Source: Paragemmobacter ruber
Lineage (GTDB): Bacteria > Pseudomonadota > Alphaproteobacteria > Rhodobacterales > Rhodobacteraceae
Length of the DNA stretch: 64,000 bases
Direction: 5' to 3'
Assembly: GCF_009908315.1 (NCBI RefSeq)
Contig: NZ_JAAATW010000001.1
Span: 868,001 to 932,000 of the forward strand
Part shown: one piece after another, positions 48,322 through 57,022 of the stretch
Layout of the letters: every line of letters begins with the position of its first letter
Numbering within the stretch: position 1 is the first letter of the stretch
Translations under genes and position numbers: made by a program
Notes under the pieces: generated by a model
The model's database searches: none
What the model was told of the DNA's origin: nothing
What the model saw: only the letters and a program-made list of their open reading frames with translations

Positions 48322-49314
48322 ATGCGGGCCATTCTGGTGATCGTGCTGATCGTGTCGGGGCTTTGGGGGGGGTACTGGTTCATCGGCTCGCGCGCGATGG
48401 AACAGGCCGCAGGCGGCTGGTTCGCCGCCCAGCAGGGCGATCCGCTCCGCGCCGAACAGCAGGGCATCACCGTGACGGGCTTTCCCAACCGCTTCGACCT
48501 GACGGTGACCGAACCGCGCCTGACCGACACCCAGACCGGCATCGGCTGGGCCGCGCCCTTCGCGCAGGTCTTCATGATGACGTGGAAACCGTGGCATGTG
48601 ATCGCCACCCTGCCGCAGGAACAGACCCTCACCCTGCCGGGGCAGGACATCGCCCTCACCTCCACCCTGATCCAGGGCAGCCTTGTCGTGGTTCCCGGCA
48701 CCAGCCTTGAGCTGGACCGCACCGCCATCGCGGGCGATGGCGTCAACCTGCGCTCTTCCGCCGGGTGGGAGGTGGCCGCCGCCACCGCCCGCTTCGGCAG
48801 CCGCCGCGCGCCGGATCGGGCCACGGCGCATGAGGTGGCGCTGGACATGACAACCCTCACCACGCCCGCCGCCTTCCGCATGGCGCTGGCACAGCGCTCC
48901 GACCTGCCCGAACAGATCGACCAGCTGCGCCTCGATACCGTGCTGGGCCTGTCGGCCCCGCTCGACCGCCACAGCGCCACCACCCGCCCGCGCCTGACCG
49001 ACATCACCCTGCGCGAAGGGCTGTTGCGCTGGGGCGATCTGGTCCTGTCGGCGCAAGGCACACTCACCCCCGCCACGGATGGCACGCCCGAAGGGCGTAT
49101 CGACATACGGGTGGAAAACTGGCGCGAACTGGTCCCGGTTCTGATCGCCACGGGGCTGGTCACGGATCAGACCTCGCAGACACTGACCCGCGCGCTGGAA
49201 CTCTATGCCGGGCAGGGCAGCGATCCCACCGTCCTGACCATCCCGCTCAGCTTCCAGCAGGGCTGGATGAACCTCGGCCCCCTGCCGCTTGGCCCTGCGC
49301 CGCGGCTGTTCTGA
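48322..49314 (+). CDS. DUF2125 domain protein
   Basis: A 330-residue protein with one N-terminal membrane anchor or signal (MRAILVIVLIVSGLWGGYWFIGSRAME) and the DUF2125 pattern (GFPNRFDLTVTEPRLTD...GWAAPFAQVFMMTWKPWHVIATLPQEQ). The rest is beta-rich, probably periplasmic. The family is widespread in alphaproteobacteria without known function. It is convergent with the extensin-like gene. Confidence 0.85.
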   Translation: MRAILVIVLIVSGLWGGYWFIGSRAMEQAAGGWFAAQQGDPLRAEQQGITVTGFPNRFDLTVTEPRLTDTQTGIGWAAPFAQVFMMTWKPWHVIATLPQEQTLTLPGQDIALTSTLIQGSLVVVPGTSLELDRTAIAGDGVNLRSSAGWEVAAATARFGSRRAPDRATAHEVALDMTTLTTPAAFRMALAQRSDLPEQIDQLRLDTVLGLSAPLDRHSATTRPRLTDITLREGLLRWGDLVLSAQGTLTPATDGTPEGRIDIRVENWRELVPVLIATGLVTDQTSQTLTRALELYAGQGSDPTVLTIPLSFQQGWMNLGPLPLGPAPRLF

Positions 49315-49320
49315 CGCGCA

Positions 49321-50298
49321 TCAGCGGCAATAGGCCCCGTTCCGATGGGCCGCCGTGTCGAAATGCAGGTGATCCTCGTGATAGCCGTCCGATCCCGGCC
49401 CCAGCGTCGTGCCGAAGATCCCGCAGGCGGCGCGATGGGCCTGCCGCATCTGGCGGTTATAGTCGCCCTGCACCGAAAGCTCCCGCCCGTCCGAAAGGAT
49501 GAAGCCCGAAATGTCGATGGCCTTGCCGCGCCCATGTTCGCTGATCTTGGCGCCGGGGCGGTTGTTGCGCGGGCGGCAGATGTAGCTGGCGGCGATGCGC
49601 AACTCCACCACCTCCTGCCGCCGGAAGGCGGGGCGCATGCCTTCGTTGATCCATGTCTTCAGCGCCGTCGCCGTGGCACAGTCGATCGTGGCGGGCGTGG
49701 TCAGGCGGATGCCATCCACCTGTGTCACGCGCACCGGCGCCTCTACCCCGCAGCCCTGCACGCGTGAGGTGATCTGCGCCAGTTCCTCACCCCGGATCGC
49801 CGGATCGCCACAGACATAGCCATCGGCGGGCGTGCTGCGGTCCGCCTGCTCGCGGCGCTGGAACAGCCCACCGAACAGCCCCCCGCGCCGTTCCCGCTGC
49901 GCGGCGGGCGGCGGATTGGCGGCGGCCGTCGTAACAGGGGCCTCCTGCGGCACCGCCACGCGCAATCCCTCGGGGCGCGGGCGGGGGCGCGGCACGGTCA
50001 TCACGGCCACCGCATCGGGCGCCGGCAGGGCCTGCGCCACCGCACCCTGCCCAGCGTCCGGCCCCACACCCGGCCGCGCGCGCGGGCGCGGCGTGTCCGC
50101 CGTGGCGGGGGCAACAGCCAACCGGATTACGCCCGGCGCGGCCGGGCTTTCTGTGCTGGCGGCTTGCGGGGGCGACGCCTGCGGGGCAGCCGCAGGTCGG
50201 GCAAGCGGGCGGGGCGAGGTCGCGATCTCCTGCGCCGCCGCCCCCCCTGCCATCAGGAAAGACCACAGACACAAGGCACCGACCACACCCCACCGCAT
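49321..50298 (-). CDS. extensin-like C-terminal domain protein
   Basis: A 325-residue secreted protein. It has a signal peptide (MRWGVVGALCLWSFLMAGGAAA), a Pro/Ala-rich low-complexity stretch to about residue 145, then the extensin_2 domain. That domain contains CGVEAPVRVTQVDGIRL, RNNRPGAKISEHGRGKAIDISGF and GYHEDHLHFD, the last resembling the zinc motif of M15-type carboxypeptidases. Paired Cys residues suggest disulfides. A cell-wall role is inferred. Its ATG follows the tyrC stop with no gap. Confidence 0.88.
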   Translation of the reverse strand: MRWGVVGALCLWSFLMAGGAAAQEIATSPRPLARPAAAPQASPPQAASTESPAAPGVIRLAVAPATADTPRPRARPGVGPDAGQGAVAQALPAPDAVAVMTVPRPRPRPEGLRVAVPQEAPVTTAAANPPPAAQRERRGGLFGGLFQRREQADRSTPADGYVCGDPAIRGEELAQITSRVQGCGVEAPVRVTQVDGIRLTTPATIDCATATALKTWINEGMRPAFRRQEVVELRIAASYICRPRNNRPGAKISEHGRGKAIDISGFILSDGRELSVQGDYNRQMRQAHRAACGIFGTTLGPGSDGYHEDHLHFDTAAHRNGAYCR

Positions 50299-51228
50299 TC
50301 AACCACCCTTCGGCGCGACCTGCGCCACACGGCCGAAATCGGGCGCTGCCGTATCCTGCCCCGCCTCGATGATCCCGCGCCGGATCGCGCGCGTGCGGGT
50401 GAAATAGTCATGCAGATGCGCCCCATCGCCCAGACGGATGGCGCGTTGCAGGGCGAACAATTCTTCCGTGAACCGGCCCAGAATCTCCAACGTCGCTTCC
50501 TTGTTGGTCAGGAACACATCGCGCCACATCGTCGGGTCCGACGCCGCGATCCGGGTGAAATCCCGAAACCCCGCCGCCGAATAGTTGATCACCTCGCTAT
50601 CCGTGACCCGGCTCAGGTCATCGGCCACGCCCACCATCGTATAGGCAATCAGGTGCGGGGTGTGAGAGGTGACCGCCAGCACAAGGTCGTGATGGGCGGC
50701 ATCCATCTCATCCACCCGCGCGCCGAACCCTTCCAAGAGCGCGCGCAGACGCGCCACTGCCCCCGCCTCGGCCCCTTCCGGCGTCAACAGCCACCAGCGG
50801 TTCTGAAACAGCGTGGCAAAGCCCGACCGGGGGCCGGAATGTTCCGTCCCGGCAATCGGGTGGCCCGCGATGAAATGCACGCCGTCCGGCATATGCGGGG
50901 CCACGGCGGCGATCACCGCCTGCTTCACCGATCCCACATCGGTCACCGTCGCCCCCGGCGCCAGATGCGGGCCGATCTCTTCGGCAATCGCCCCCATCGC
51001 GCCTACGGGCACCGCCAGCACCACCAGATCGGCCCCCGCCACGGCCTTCGCCGCGCTGTCCTCCACCCGGTCGCAGAACCCGATCTCCAGCGCCGCCGCC
51101 CGCGTGTCGGCCGTGCGCGCATAGCCCACGATCTCGCCCGCCAGCCCCTGCGCCTTCATCGCATGGGCCATCGAGGATGCGATCAGCCCCAGCCCGATCA
51201 GCGCCACACGATCATAAAGGCGCGCCAT
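50299..51228 (-). CDS. tyrC: prephenate/arogenate dehydrogenase
   Basis: A 309-residue TyrA-family enzyme that forms the tyrosine precursor by NAD-linked oxidation and decarboxylation. The Rossmann start RVALIGLGLIASSMAHAMK, the active-site GHPIAGTEHSGP and the helical C-terminal dimer domain are present. The ATG at 51228 overlaps the hisC stop (TGATG). The HisC neighbour probably also transaminates aromatic keto acids, so the pair can act together in Tyr and Phe synthesis. Confidence 0.94.
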   Translation of the reverse strand: MARLYDRVALIGLGLIASSMAHAMKAQGLAGEIVGYARTADTRAAALEIGFCDRVEDSAAKAVAGADLVVLAVPVGAMGAIAEEIGPHLAPGATVTDVGSVKQAVIAAVAPHMPDGVHFIAGHPIAGTEHSGPRSGFATLFQNRWWLLTPEGAEAGAVARLRALLEGFGARVDEMDAAHHDLVLAVTSHTPHLIAYTMVGVADDLSRVTDSEVINYSAAGFRDFTRIAASDPTMWRDVFLTNKEATLEILGRFTEELFALQRAIRLGDGAHLHDYFTRTRAIRRGIIEAGQDTAAPDFGRVAQVAPKGG

Positions 51229-52313
51229 CACCGAACACCCTTGAACTGCGCCACCGCATGGGCGACGCGGCGGCAGGATGCCTCATCCCCCACGGTGATG
51301 CGCAGGCAATGCGGCAGCTTGTATCCCGCCACCCGCCGCACGATCAGCCCCTGCTGCTGCAGAAACGCATCGCAGGCCACGGCCTCTTCCTCGCTGGCGA
51401 AACGCGCCAGCACGAAATTCGCCATCGACGTATCCGACGGCACGCCCAGTTCCGCCAGCGCCTCGGACAGCCAATGCCGCATCCGCGCATTCTCGGCCCG
51501 GCAGCGGTTGACGAAATCCTGATCCCGCACCGCCGCCTCTGCCGCCTCCAGTTGGGTGGACGACAGGTTGAACGGCCCCCGGATACGGTTCAGCACATCA
51601 ATGATCGCGCGCGGCCCATAGCCCCAGCCGATCCGCAGGCCCCCCAGACCGTAGATCTTGGAAAAGGTCCGCGTCATCACCACGTTGCTGCGCGCCTCAA
51701 GGATCGCCAGCCCGCCATCATAGCCATCGACATATTCCGCATAGGCCCCGTCCAGCACGAGGATCGCCTGCCGCGGCAGCCCGTCGGCCAGCCGCTCGAT
51801 CTCGGCCAGCGAAATCATCGTGCCGGTGGGGTTGTTCGGATTGGCGATGAACACAAGCTTCGTGCGCCGGTTGCAGGCGGCAAGGATCGCATCCACATCC
51901 GTCGTCCGCTCGCGCTCGGGCACCTCGACGGGCGTCGCGCCCACGGCCAGCGTGCTGATGCGATACATCAGGAAGCCGTGCTCGGTGAACACCACCTCAT
52001 CCTTCGGCCCGGCATAGGCCTGGCAGAGGAAGGTGATGATCTCATCCGATCCCACGCCACAGATCACCCGGCCCGCATCCAGCCCGTGCACCTCGGCAAT
52101 CGCTTCGCGCAAACTCGCGTGATCCGTCGAAGGATAGCGGTGCAGCGTATGCACCGACCGCTGGAACGCCTCTTTCGCGCGGTCCGACGGGCCGAACGGG
52201 TTTTCGTTCGACGACAGCTTCACGACATTCTGCATGCCCGCCACATGCGCCTTCCCGCCCTCATAAAGCGCGATGTCCATGATTCCGGGCTGCGGTCGAA
52301 TGGCGTCGTTCAT
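51228..52313 (-). CDS. hisC: histidinol-phosphate / aromatic aminotransferase
   Basis: A 361-residue class I/II PLP aminotransferase. It has [13 protein letters not shown] at the N-terminus, [13 protein letters not shown], the Asp-Tyr cofactor residues in [12 protein letters not shown], and the PLP Lys near residue 218 in [19 protein letters not shown]. It converts imidazole acetol phosphate to histidinol phosphate. Coupling to tyrC suggests a second use on aromatic keto acids. First gene of hisC-tyrC-extensin. Confidence 0.94.
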   Translation of the reverse strand: MNDAIRPQPGIMDIALYEGGKAHVAGMQNVVKLSSNENPFGPSDRAKEAFQRSVHTLHRYPSTDHASLREAIAEVHGLDAGRVICGVGSDEIITFLCQAYAGPKDEVVFTEHGFLMYRISTLAVGATPVEVPERERTTDVDAILAACNRRTKLVFIANPNNPTGTMISLAEIERLADGLPRQAILVLDGAYAEYVDGYDGGLAILEARSNVVMTRTFSKIYGLGGLRIGWGYGPRAIIDVLNRIRGPFNLSSTQLEAAEAAVRDQDFVNRCRAENARMRHWLSEALAELGVPSDTSMANFVLARFASEEEAVACDAFLQQQGLIVRRVAGYKLPHCLRITVGDEASCRRVAHAVAQFKGVR

Positions 52314-52440
52314 GTCGGAAAAAATCCCCTCGGTAGGCCCGGGTTCTAGCGGCGCGCGGGCAGCTTTGCCAGACGGATTGTGACACGGATCGCAACGCGG
52401 ATTGCCACAGGCGCGCCCGCCTGTCCCCCGCTTTCCGCGT

Positions 52441-52971
52441 TCATTTCGCCGATTTCGCCTGCAGCCAGTCCATCACCGCCAGCAGAACGCCCGACGCCAC
52501 AAAGGTCATGTGGATCACGGTCAGCCAGAACAGATGCCGCTCATCGGGGGCGGGCGTGCCGGGATCGCCGATCTCCATGAACCGCTTCAGCAGATGGATG
52601 CCGGAAATCGCCACGATCGACGCGATCAGCTTCATCTTCAGCCCGCCGAAATCGACCTTGCCCATCCAGCCGGGCCGATCATCGCCCGCATCGAAATCGA
52701 ACTTCGACACGAAACTCTCATAGCCCGAAAACATCACGATCAGCAGCAGGTTCGCCGCCAGCGTCAGGTCGATCAGCGTAAGCACCACAAGAATGGTCTG
52801 CTCCGCACTCAGCGTCATCATCTGCGGCACGTAATAGACCAACTCGCGGAAAAAGATCACCACCAGCATCAGCAGCGCGACGGTCAGCCCGGCATACATG
52901 GGCGCCATCAACCAGCGGCTGGCGAAAAGCCCCCGCTCGAACGCATCTTCGCTTTGCCGTTTCCTGTCCAT
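52441..52971 (-). CDS. YqhA/UPF0114-family membrane protein
   Basis: A 176-residue protein with about four membrane helices (residues about 22-42, 58-80, 110-130, 145-168) and the YqhA pattern [21 protein letters not shown]...[11 protein letters not shown]. It matches the TIGR00645 group. The function of the family is unknown. It lies downstream of rpsD beyond a terminator and upstream of hisC. Confidence 0.85.
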   Translation of the reverse strand: MDRKRQSEDAFERGLFASRWLMAPMYAGLTVALLMLVVIFFRELVYYVPQMMTLSAEQTILVVLTLIDLTLAANLLLIVMFSGYESFVSKFDFDAGDDRPGWMGKVDFGGLKMKLIASIVAISGIHLLKRFMEIGDPGTPAPDERHLFWLTVIHMTFVASGVLLAVMDWLQAKSAK

Positions 52972-53006
52972 ACCGGCCTACCTGTAACAGTCCCCTGCAA
53001 AAGCAA

Positions 53007-53030
53007 GAGGCCCGCATCGCTGCGGGCCTC
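53007..53030 (-). terminator. rpsD terminator
   Basis: A 10-bp perfect stem GAGGCCCGCA / TGCGGGCCTC with a 4-base loop is followed on the minus strand by TTGCTTTTGC. It lies 26 bases after the rpsD stop and just before the YqhA start. Confidence 0.65.
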
Positions 53031-53055
53031 CCTCCATCCGGAAAAGCCGGAAAAA

Positions 53056-53676
53056 TCAGTTCTTCGCGTAGAATTCGACCACGAGGTTCGGTTCCATCTG
53101 CACCGGATACGGCACATCGCCCAGGCCCGGGGTGCGGACGAACTTCACCGTCATCTTCGAATGGTCCACTTCCAGATAATCCGGAACGTCCCGCTCGGTC
53201 AGCGCGATGGCTTCCAGCACCAGCGCCATCTGCTTGGACTTCTGGCGCACCTCGACGACGTCGCCTTCCTTCACGCGGTAGGACGCGATGTTCACGCGGC
53301 TCCCGTTCACGGTCACATGGCCGTGGTTCACGAACTGGCGCGCGGCAAAGATCGTCGGCACCAGCTTGGCGCGGTAGACGACCGCATCCAGACGGCGCTC
53401 CAACAGGCCGATCAGCATCTCGCCCGTGTCGCCCTTCACCCGTTCGGCTTCCGCATAGATCTTGCGGAACTGCTTTTCGGTCAGGTCGCCGTAATAGCCC
53501 TTCAGCTTCTGCTTGGCGCGCAGCTGCGTGCCGAAGTCCGACAGCTTGTTCTTGCGGCGCTGGCCGTGCTGGCCGGGGCCATATTCACGCTTGTTCACCG
53601 GGGATTTCGGACGGCCCCAGATGTTTTCGCCCATGCGGCGGTCAATCTTGTACTTGGCAGAGGTGCGTTTCGTCAC
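53056..53676 (-). CDS. rpsD: 30S ribosomal protein S4
   Basis: A 206-residue S4. It starts [58 protein letters not shown], followed by the S4 RNA-binding domain ([45 protein letters not shown]). It is a primary 16S rRNA binder. The start codon is GTG with AGGAG eight bases upstream. It stands alone, as is usual in this group. Confidence 0.98.
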   Translation of the reverse strand: MTKRTSAKYKIDRRMGENIWGRPKSPVNKREYGPGQHGQRRKNKLSDFGTQLRAKQKLKGYYGDLTEKQFRKIYAEAERVKGDTGEMLIGLLERRLDAVVYRAKLVPTIFAARQFVNHGHVTVNGSRVNIASYRVKEGDVVEVRQKSKQMALVLEAIALTERDVPDYLEVDHSKMTVKFVRTPGLGDVPYPVQMEPNLVVEFYAKN

Positions 53677-53766
53677 CGCTGATCTCCTTCATAGGTTCAG
53701 AAGGGCGTTGTCCTTTGGGCCAGGGCCCCGACAGGCATCCCCTTGCGGGGGCCACCAACACCAATG

Positions 53767-53791
53767 AAAAACCCCGGCGCAGCACGCCGGG
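53767..53791 (-). terminator. terminator of the Hint-domain gene
   Basis: On the minus strand, CCCGGCG / CGCCGGG with a 5-base loop is followed by G and TTTTTC. It is the best T-tracted intrinsic terminator in the window, 46 bases past the stop at 53837. Confidence 0.78.
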
Positions 53792-53836
53792 ATCGGGGGG
53801 CTTATACAGCCCGTCCTTGCAGAGTCAACAGCCCCC

Positions 53837-54913
53837 TCACGCCGCCATATCGTGGCGCAACAGCGCGGCCTCGCTGCCCGAAAGGTTGCGCCGGGCGTAA
53901 TCGCCATAGACCTCGGGGTTGCGGGCGACATCGGGCATCACCGCCATCAGCACGTCGCGCTGCGCGGGATCAATCATCTCCAGCGCGGTGTTCGACGGGT
54001 GAAAGCTTTCCGTCTCCACCCCATTGGCAAAGACGATGTTATGCCGCTCCAGCAGGATATGGATATAGGTCACCTCGCGCAGGGCGTGATCCACCGCGAT
54101 GCTGGTGTCGTTCAGCAGGTCCTCGGCCCGCACCAGCACCTCGCTCGTGCCAAACAGCGCCTGCGCCGCCGCCCCCTTCACCAGCATCCGATGCGCCGGC
54201 GAGACCAGCAGATCGGGTTCCGGCCGGTCATTGCCAAAGGCGCCCGCCCGCAGGCGGATCGGGCGCAGATGCGGCATCGCATAAAGCCGAGCGCCCGACA
54301 TGCGGCGATGGCCCGTCCACAACACCTCTTGCGGGCCGTCATCCTTGGTCAGCACCCGGTCGCCGGGACGCAGCGACTGGATCAGCTTCGGCCCCTCGGG
54401 CGTTGCGATCCGCGTGTGGGGAGTGAAGCAGATCACCCCGCCCCCTTCGCGCCCGCCCGCCGCCACGCGCGCCCGGTCGATCGACGTGCGCACGACCCAC
54501 AGGTCGCGGTTCGCGGGCGGCACATCGCCCATCATCATCACCAGACGCGCCCCGCTGTCGGGCACCGGGATCAAGGTCAGCGTGTAACTCGCCACCCCAT
54601 CCGTCACGATGAACCCCATGTCGGGCATGTCGTCATCTTCCGTCGCCGACGCGGCCACGTCGTCCTCCGGCGGCTTGCCGACGGCCGATCCTATCAAACG
54701 GCGCACCATCCGCGCCGCGCGCTTGCGCATCTCCGCCTTGCCCTCGGCGCCTTCCAGAAGCAGCAGATCGCCAGGCCCGTCCACCCGAACCATTTCCCCG
54801 GTCCAGCGCCACGCCGCGCCCACCGCAAGAAGGTCCAGCGCCGCCGCCTTCACCCCATCCACTTCTGTCTGCGTCCAAGAGATGACGAACGTGCCACGAG
54901 AGCCCGCTATCAT
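53837..54913 (-). CDS. Hint-domain (Hedgehog/intein-like) protein
   Basis: A 358-residue protein. The first 155 residues show no recognised fold. A Hint_2 module follows from about residue 158: VICFTPHTRIATPEGPKLIQSLRPGDRVLTKDDGPQEVLW, with Cys as the first residue of the splice-type block, LVSPAHRMLVKG, and VYTHILLERHNIVFANGVETESFHP (here read as VTYIHILLE...). Such modules can self-cleave, but the C-terminal Asn needed for full splicing is not evident. No signal peptide is seen. Common in Rhodobacteraceae; role unknown. Confidence 0.85.
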   Translation of the reverse strand: MIAGSRGTFVISWTQTEVDGVKAAALDLLAVGAAWRWTGEMVRVDGPGDLLLLEGAEGKAEMRKRAARMVRRLIGSAVGKPPEDDVAASATEDDDMPDMGFIVTDGVASYTLTLIPVPDSGARLVMMMGDVPPANRDLWVVRTSIDRARVAAGGREGGGVICFTPHTRIATPEGPKLIQSLRPGDRVLTKDDGPQEVLWTGHRRMSGARLYAMPHLRPIRLRAGAFGNDRPEPDLLVSPAHRMLVKGAAAQALFGTSEVLVRAEDLLNDTSIAVDHALREVTYIHILLERHNIVFANGVETESFHPSNTALEMIDPAQRDVLMAVMPDVARNPEVYGDYARRNLSGSEAALLRHDMAA

Positions 54914-55015
54914 ATGCCTGTCTGCCTGCTCGTTTGTATTTTTTGTAGCTGAAGTCTAACAGTCAGCCGCCATCGTGGCTATTGCAGCGGCGCAACATCT
55001 GCAAAATCGGATGGA

Positions 55016-55951
55016 TCAGAACTGCAACCGCAGATTGATCGACCCGACGATCTGGTCATCCGGTTGCTGATCGAACTCCTCGCTCAGCCAGGTCAGGCCA
55101 TAGAAGACCTCGCTCTGCGCGCCCTGCCAGTGCAGGCCCGCGCGCAGACGCTTGCGCGTGTCGCTCGGCGTGATCGCATCACCGGCCAGGAAATACTCGC
55201 TGTCATAGACCTCGGCGATGTCGCCGCCCATGATCAGGCTCAGCCCCTCGCTGCCGCTGCCGGCCACGCCGCGATAGCGCTGCCCGGTGGATGTGTCGCG
55301 CAGCATCAGCGCGCCGGTGGTGAACTGGCCAAAGGTGAAATCGCCGCCGACCCGCACCAGCGTTTCCGCCCCCGCCTGCGCCTCGAGGAACGGGCGGAAC
55401 GTGCTGTTGGGCCCCAGCGTCAGGGTGCGCCCGACCTCGGCCGTCACCGTCAGGAACACCTCATCCCCGATCTGGCCGCCAAAGACATTGGGCGTCGGCA
55501 GGCCCAACAGATCATGCAGATCGCCATGCAGCGAACTGATCCCCGTCTGCGGCCCGACGATCACCGCATCCGCGCCCACGCTCGCCTCCAGCCCGGCCGC
55601 TTCGAAATGCGTATGCAGGCCCAGCGACAGCGCCCCCACATACCGCCGGTCCAGCGGGTTGGGCGTCACCAGATCGGCCGGCGCGATGGTCTCAAGCCGA
55701 AAGCGGAACTCCAGGATCTGCCCCGGCGTGGCGGGCAGGCTTCCGTTCCAGTCCGGCCCGCGCAGATAGCTCAGCACATAGGATCCCGTGCGCCACCGGT
55801 CCTTGCCGTCACCGATCGCATCATTCGTCAGCAGCCGCCCCCAGCCCAGAACGCCCCGCTCCTGCGCGGCGGCCGCCCCGCCAAGGGGCAGGGCCGAAAG
55901 CGCGCCAAGCGCGACGACAAAGACGGAGGAAGCCAGCGGGGGAAGGTGCAT
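55016..55951 (-). CDS. LpxR-family outer-membrane lipid A deacylase-like protein
   Basis: A 311-residue protein with a signal peptide (MHLPPLASSVFVVALGALSALPLGGAAAA), the DUF2219/LpxR start GWGRLLTNDAIGDGKDRWRTGSYVLSYLRG, alternating beta-strand sequence and a C-terminal Phe (INLRLQF) as in outer-membrane barrels. LpxR removes the 3'-acyloxyacyl chain of lipid A. The N-D and later His/Ser residues are compatible, but activity is inferred. The ATG at 55951 overlaps the stop of an upstream 80-codon frame (TGATG). Confidence 0.82.
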   Translation of the reverse strand: MHLPPLASSVFVVALGALSALPLGGAAAAQERGVLGWGRLLTNDAIGDGKDRWRTGSYVLSYLRGPDWNGSLPATPGQILEFRFRLETIAPADLVTPNPLDRRYVGALSLGLHTHFEAAGLEASVGADAVIVGPQTGISSLHGDLHDLLGLPTPNVFGGQIGDEVFLTVTAEVGRTLTLGPNSTFRPFLEAQAGAETLVRVGGDFTFGQFTTGALMLRDTSTGQRYRGVAGSGSEGLSLIMGGDIAEVYDSEYFLAGDAITPSDTRKRLRAGLHWQGAQSEVFYGLTWLSEEFDQQPDDQIVGSINLRLQF

Positions 55952-56369
55952 CACAATGTTCCAATCATCAGCCCCCCCAGGCCGCAAAGGATTGTAAACA
56001 TCCTGAACGGGAATTCTAGTGCCGCCAAGCAACACTTTGCGGTTGATTTCCCGCCACTCGCTTTGGCATGAACCACCGTTCGCGCCACCCGCAATTCTCC
56101 TTTCTTTCGTGGGTGTTCTTTGACGAAGCGCGCAATTCGCACGATCAATCTGATGGGTTCGCCCTGACGGAATGGCGAATTCGTAAAGTTCATCAGATAC
56201 GAACAGTTTTCGTCACCGGCACCCTTTAATCAACCGTATGCACATGTAACTGCACAGGTGATCGCCGCCAGCGAGTGTAGTTGGTGACATGAGTATGTAC
56301 CCCGTGCGCCTGCAGCGCCAATGGGTCGTGTGTGCTGGCGGCGATCATGTTTCCGATGGTTTGGAACGC
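55952..56369. other. 418-bp intergenic island with atypical composition
   Basis: No confident gene. The stretch is clearly less GC-rich than its surroundings. On the minus strand an 80-codon frame (56193-55951, start MNFTNSPFRQGEPIRLIVRI) ends in a TGATG overlap with the LpxR-like gene, but its codon use lacks the strong third-position GC bias of real genes here. The 56259-56347 part holds a 14-bp inverted repeat. Confidence 0.5.
56259..56347. repeat. 14-bp inverted repeat with nested hairpin
   Basis: TGATCGCCGCCAGC (56259-56272) is the exact complement of GCTGGCGGCGATCA (56334-56347). The 61 bases between contain a smaller imperfect pairing, GGTGACAT / ATGTACC. It begins 23 bases past the stop of the minus-strand membrane protein gene and could be a long terminator stem, an RNA or a mobile-element footprint. 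Confidence 0.6.
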
Positions 56370-57017
56370 TCAGCGCGGCAATGCCCGGCGGCGCAGCGCA
56401 TAGGCCAGCGCCCCGATGGGCAGCACGGCCAGCGCCACAGGCCAGAGCGGCGCCCCCGGCGCCACAACCACGCAGCACAAGGCCACGGCCACGGAAACCG
56501 CCGCCACGTCCGGGCGCGCCACGCGCCACACCGGCAGGGCATTAGCGACCGCCGCCACCGTCACAAGCGTCCGCAGCCCCGCCGTGGCGGACCCCAGCGC
56601 CCAGAACAGCGCCGCGCTCAGCACGGCGACGCCCGCCAGCAGCGCCACGGCACCCAGCACAGGCCGCGCCGCCCCCCAAGGCAACCCCCGGCGCAGCAGG
56701 GGCAGCGCCAGCAGTAGCGCCGCCACCGCCCACAGGATCCAATTCCCCAGCGCGCCCGCGACCGCGCCCGCCAGGTCGGTCTGCGCCCGGTTCACGGCGG
56801 CAAAGGCGAACATGAACAGGATCACGCGCAGCGCCCGCTCCAGCCCGGTCACGCGGTTCGCGGAAGGCGCCTCCACCGCGGCCCGCAGCAGCATCAGCGC
56901 ACCCAGAAACAGGATCAGCGCATCCCAATCCGCCCCCGGATAGGACCAGGCCGACAGCGCCATCCCCACCGCCACGCAAGCAAAACCAAACAGCCGCGCC
57001 CAATCCGCCTGCCGCAT
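56370..57017 (-). CDS. hypothetical membrane protein
   Basis: A 215-residue, very hydrophobic protein with about seven predicted helices, rich in Ala, Leu and Val, ending YALRRRALPR. I do not recognise the family. The ATG at 57017 lies five bases after the stop of the AbrB-type transporter gene, so they are one operon. A TTG six codons upstream would overlap that gene. It may be an accessory to the transporter. Confidence 0.7.
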   Translation of the reverse strand: MRQADWARLFGFACVAVGMALSAWSYPGADWDALILFLGALMLLRAAVEAPSANRVTGLERALRVILFMFAFAAVNRAQTDLAGAVAGALGNWILWAVAALLLALPLLRRGLPWGAARPVLGAVALLAGVAVLSAALFWALGSATAGLRTLVTVAAVANALPVWRVARPDVAAVSVAVALCCVVVAPGAPLWPVALAVLPIGALAYALRRRALPR

Positions 57018-57022
57018 CCGCC

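Noticed and set aside
55951..56193. 80-codon frame upstream of the LpxR-like gene as a real gene
   Set aside because: Third-position base use is unlike genes of this genome and no family is recognised. Kept only as an observation because of the TGATG overlap.
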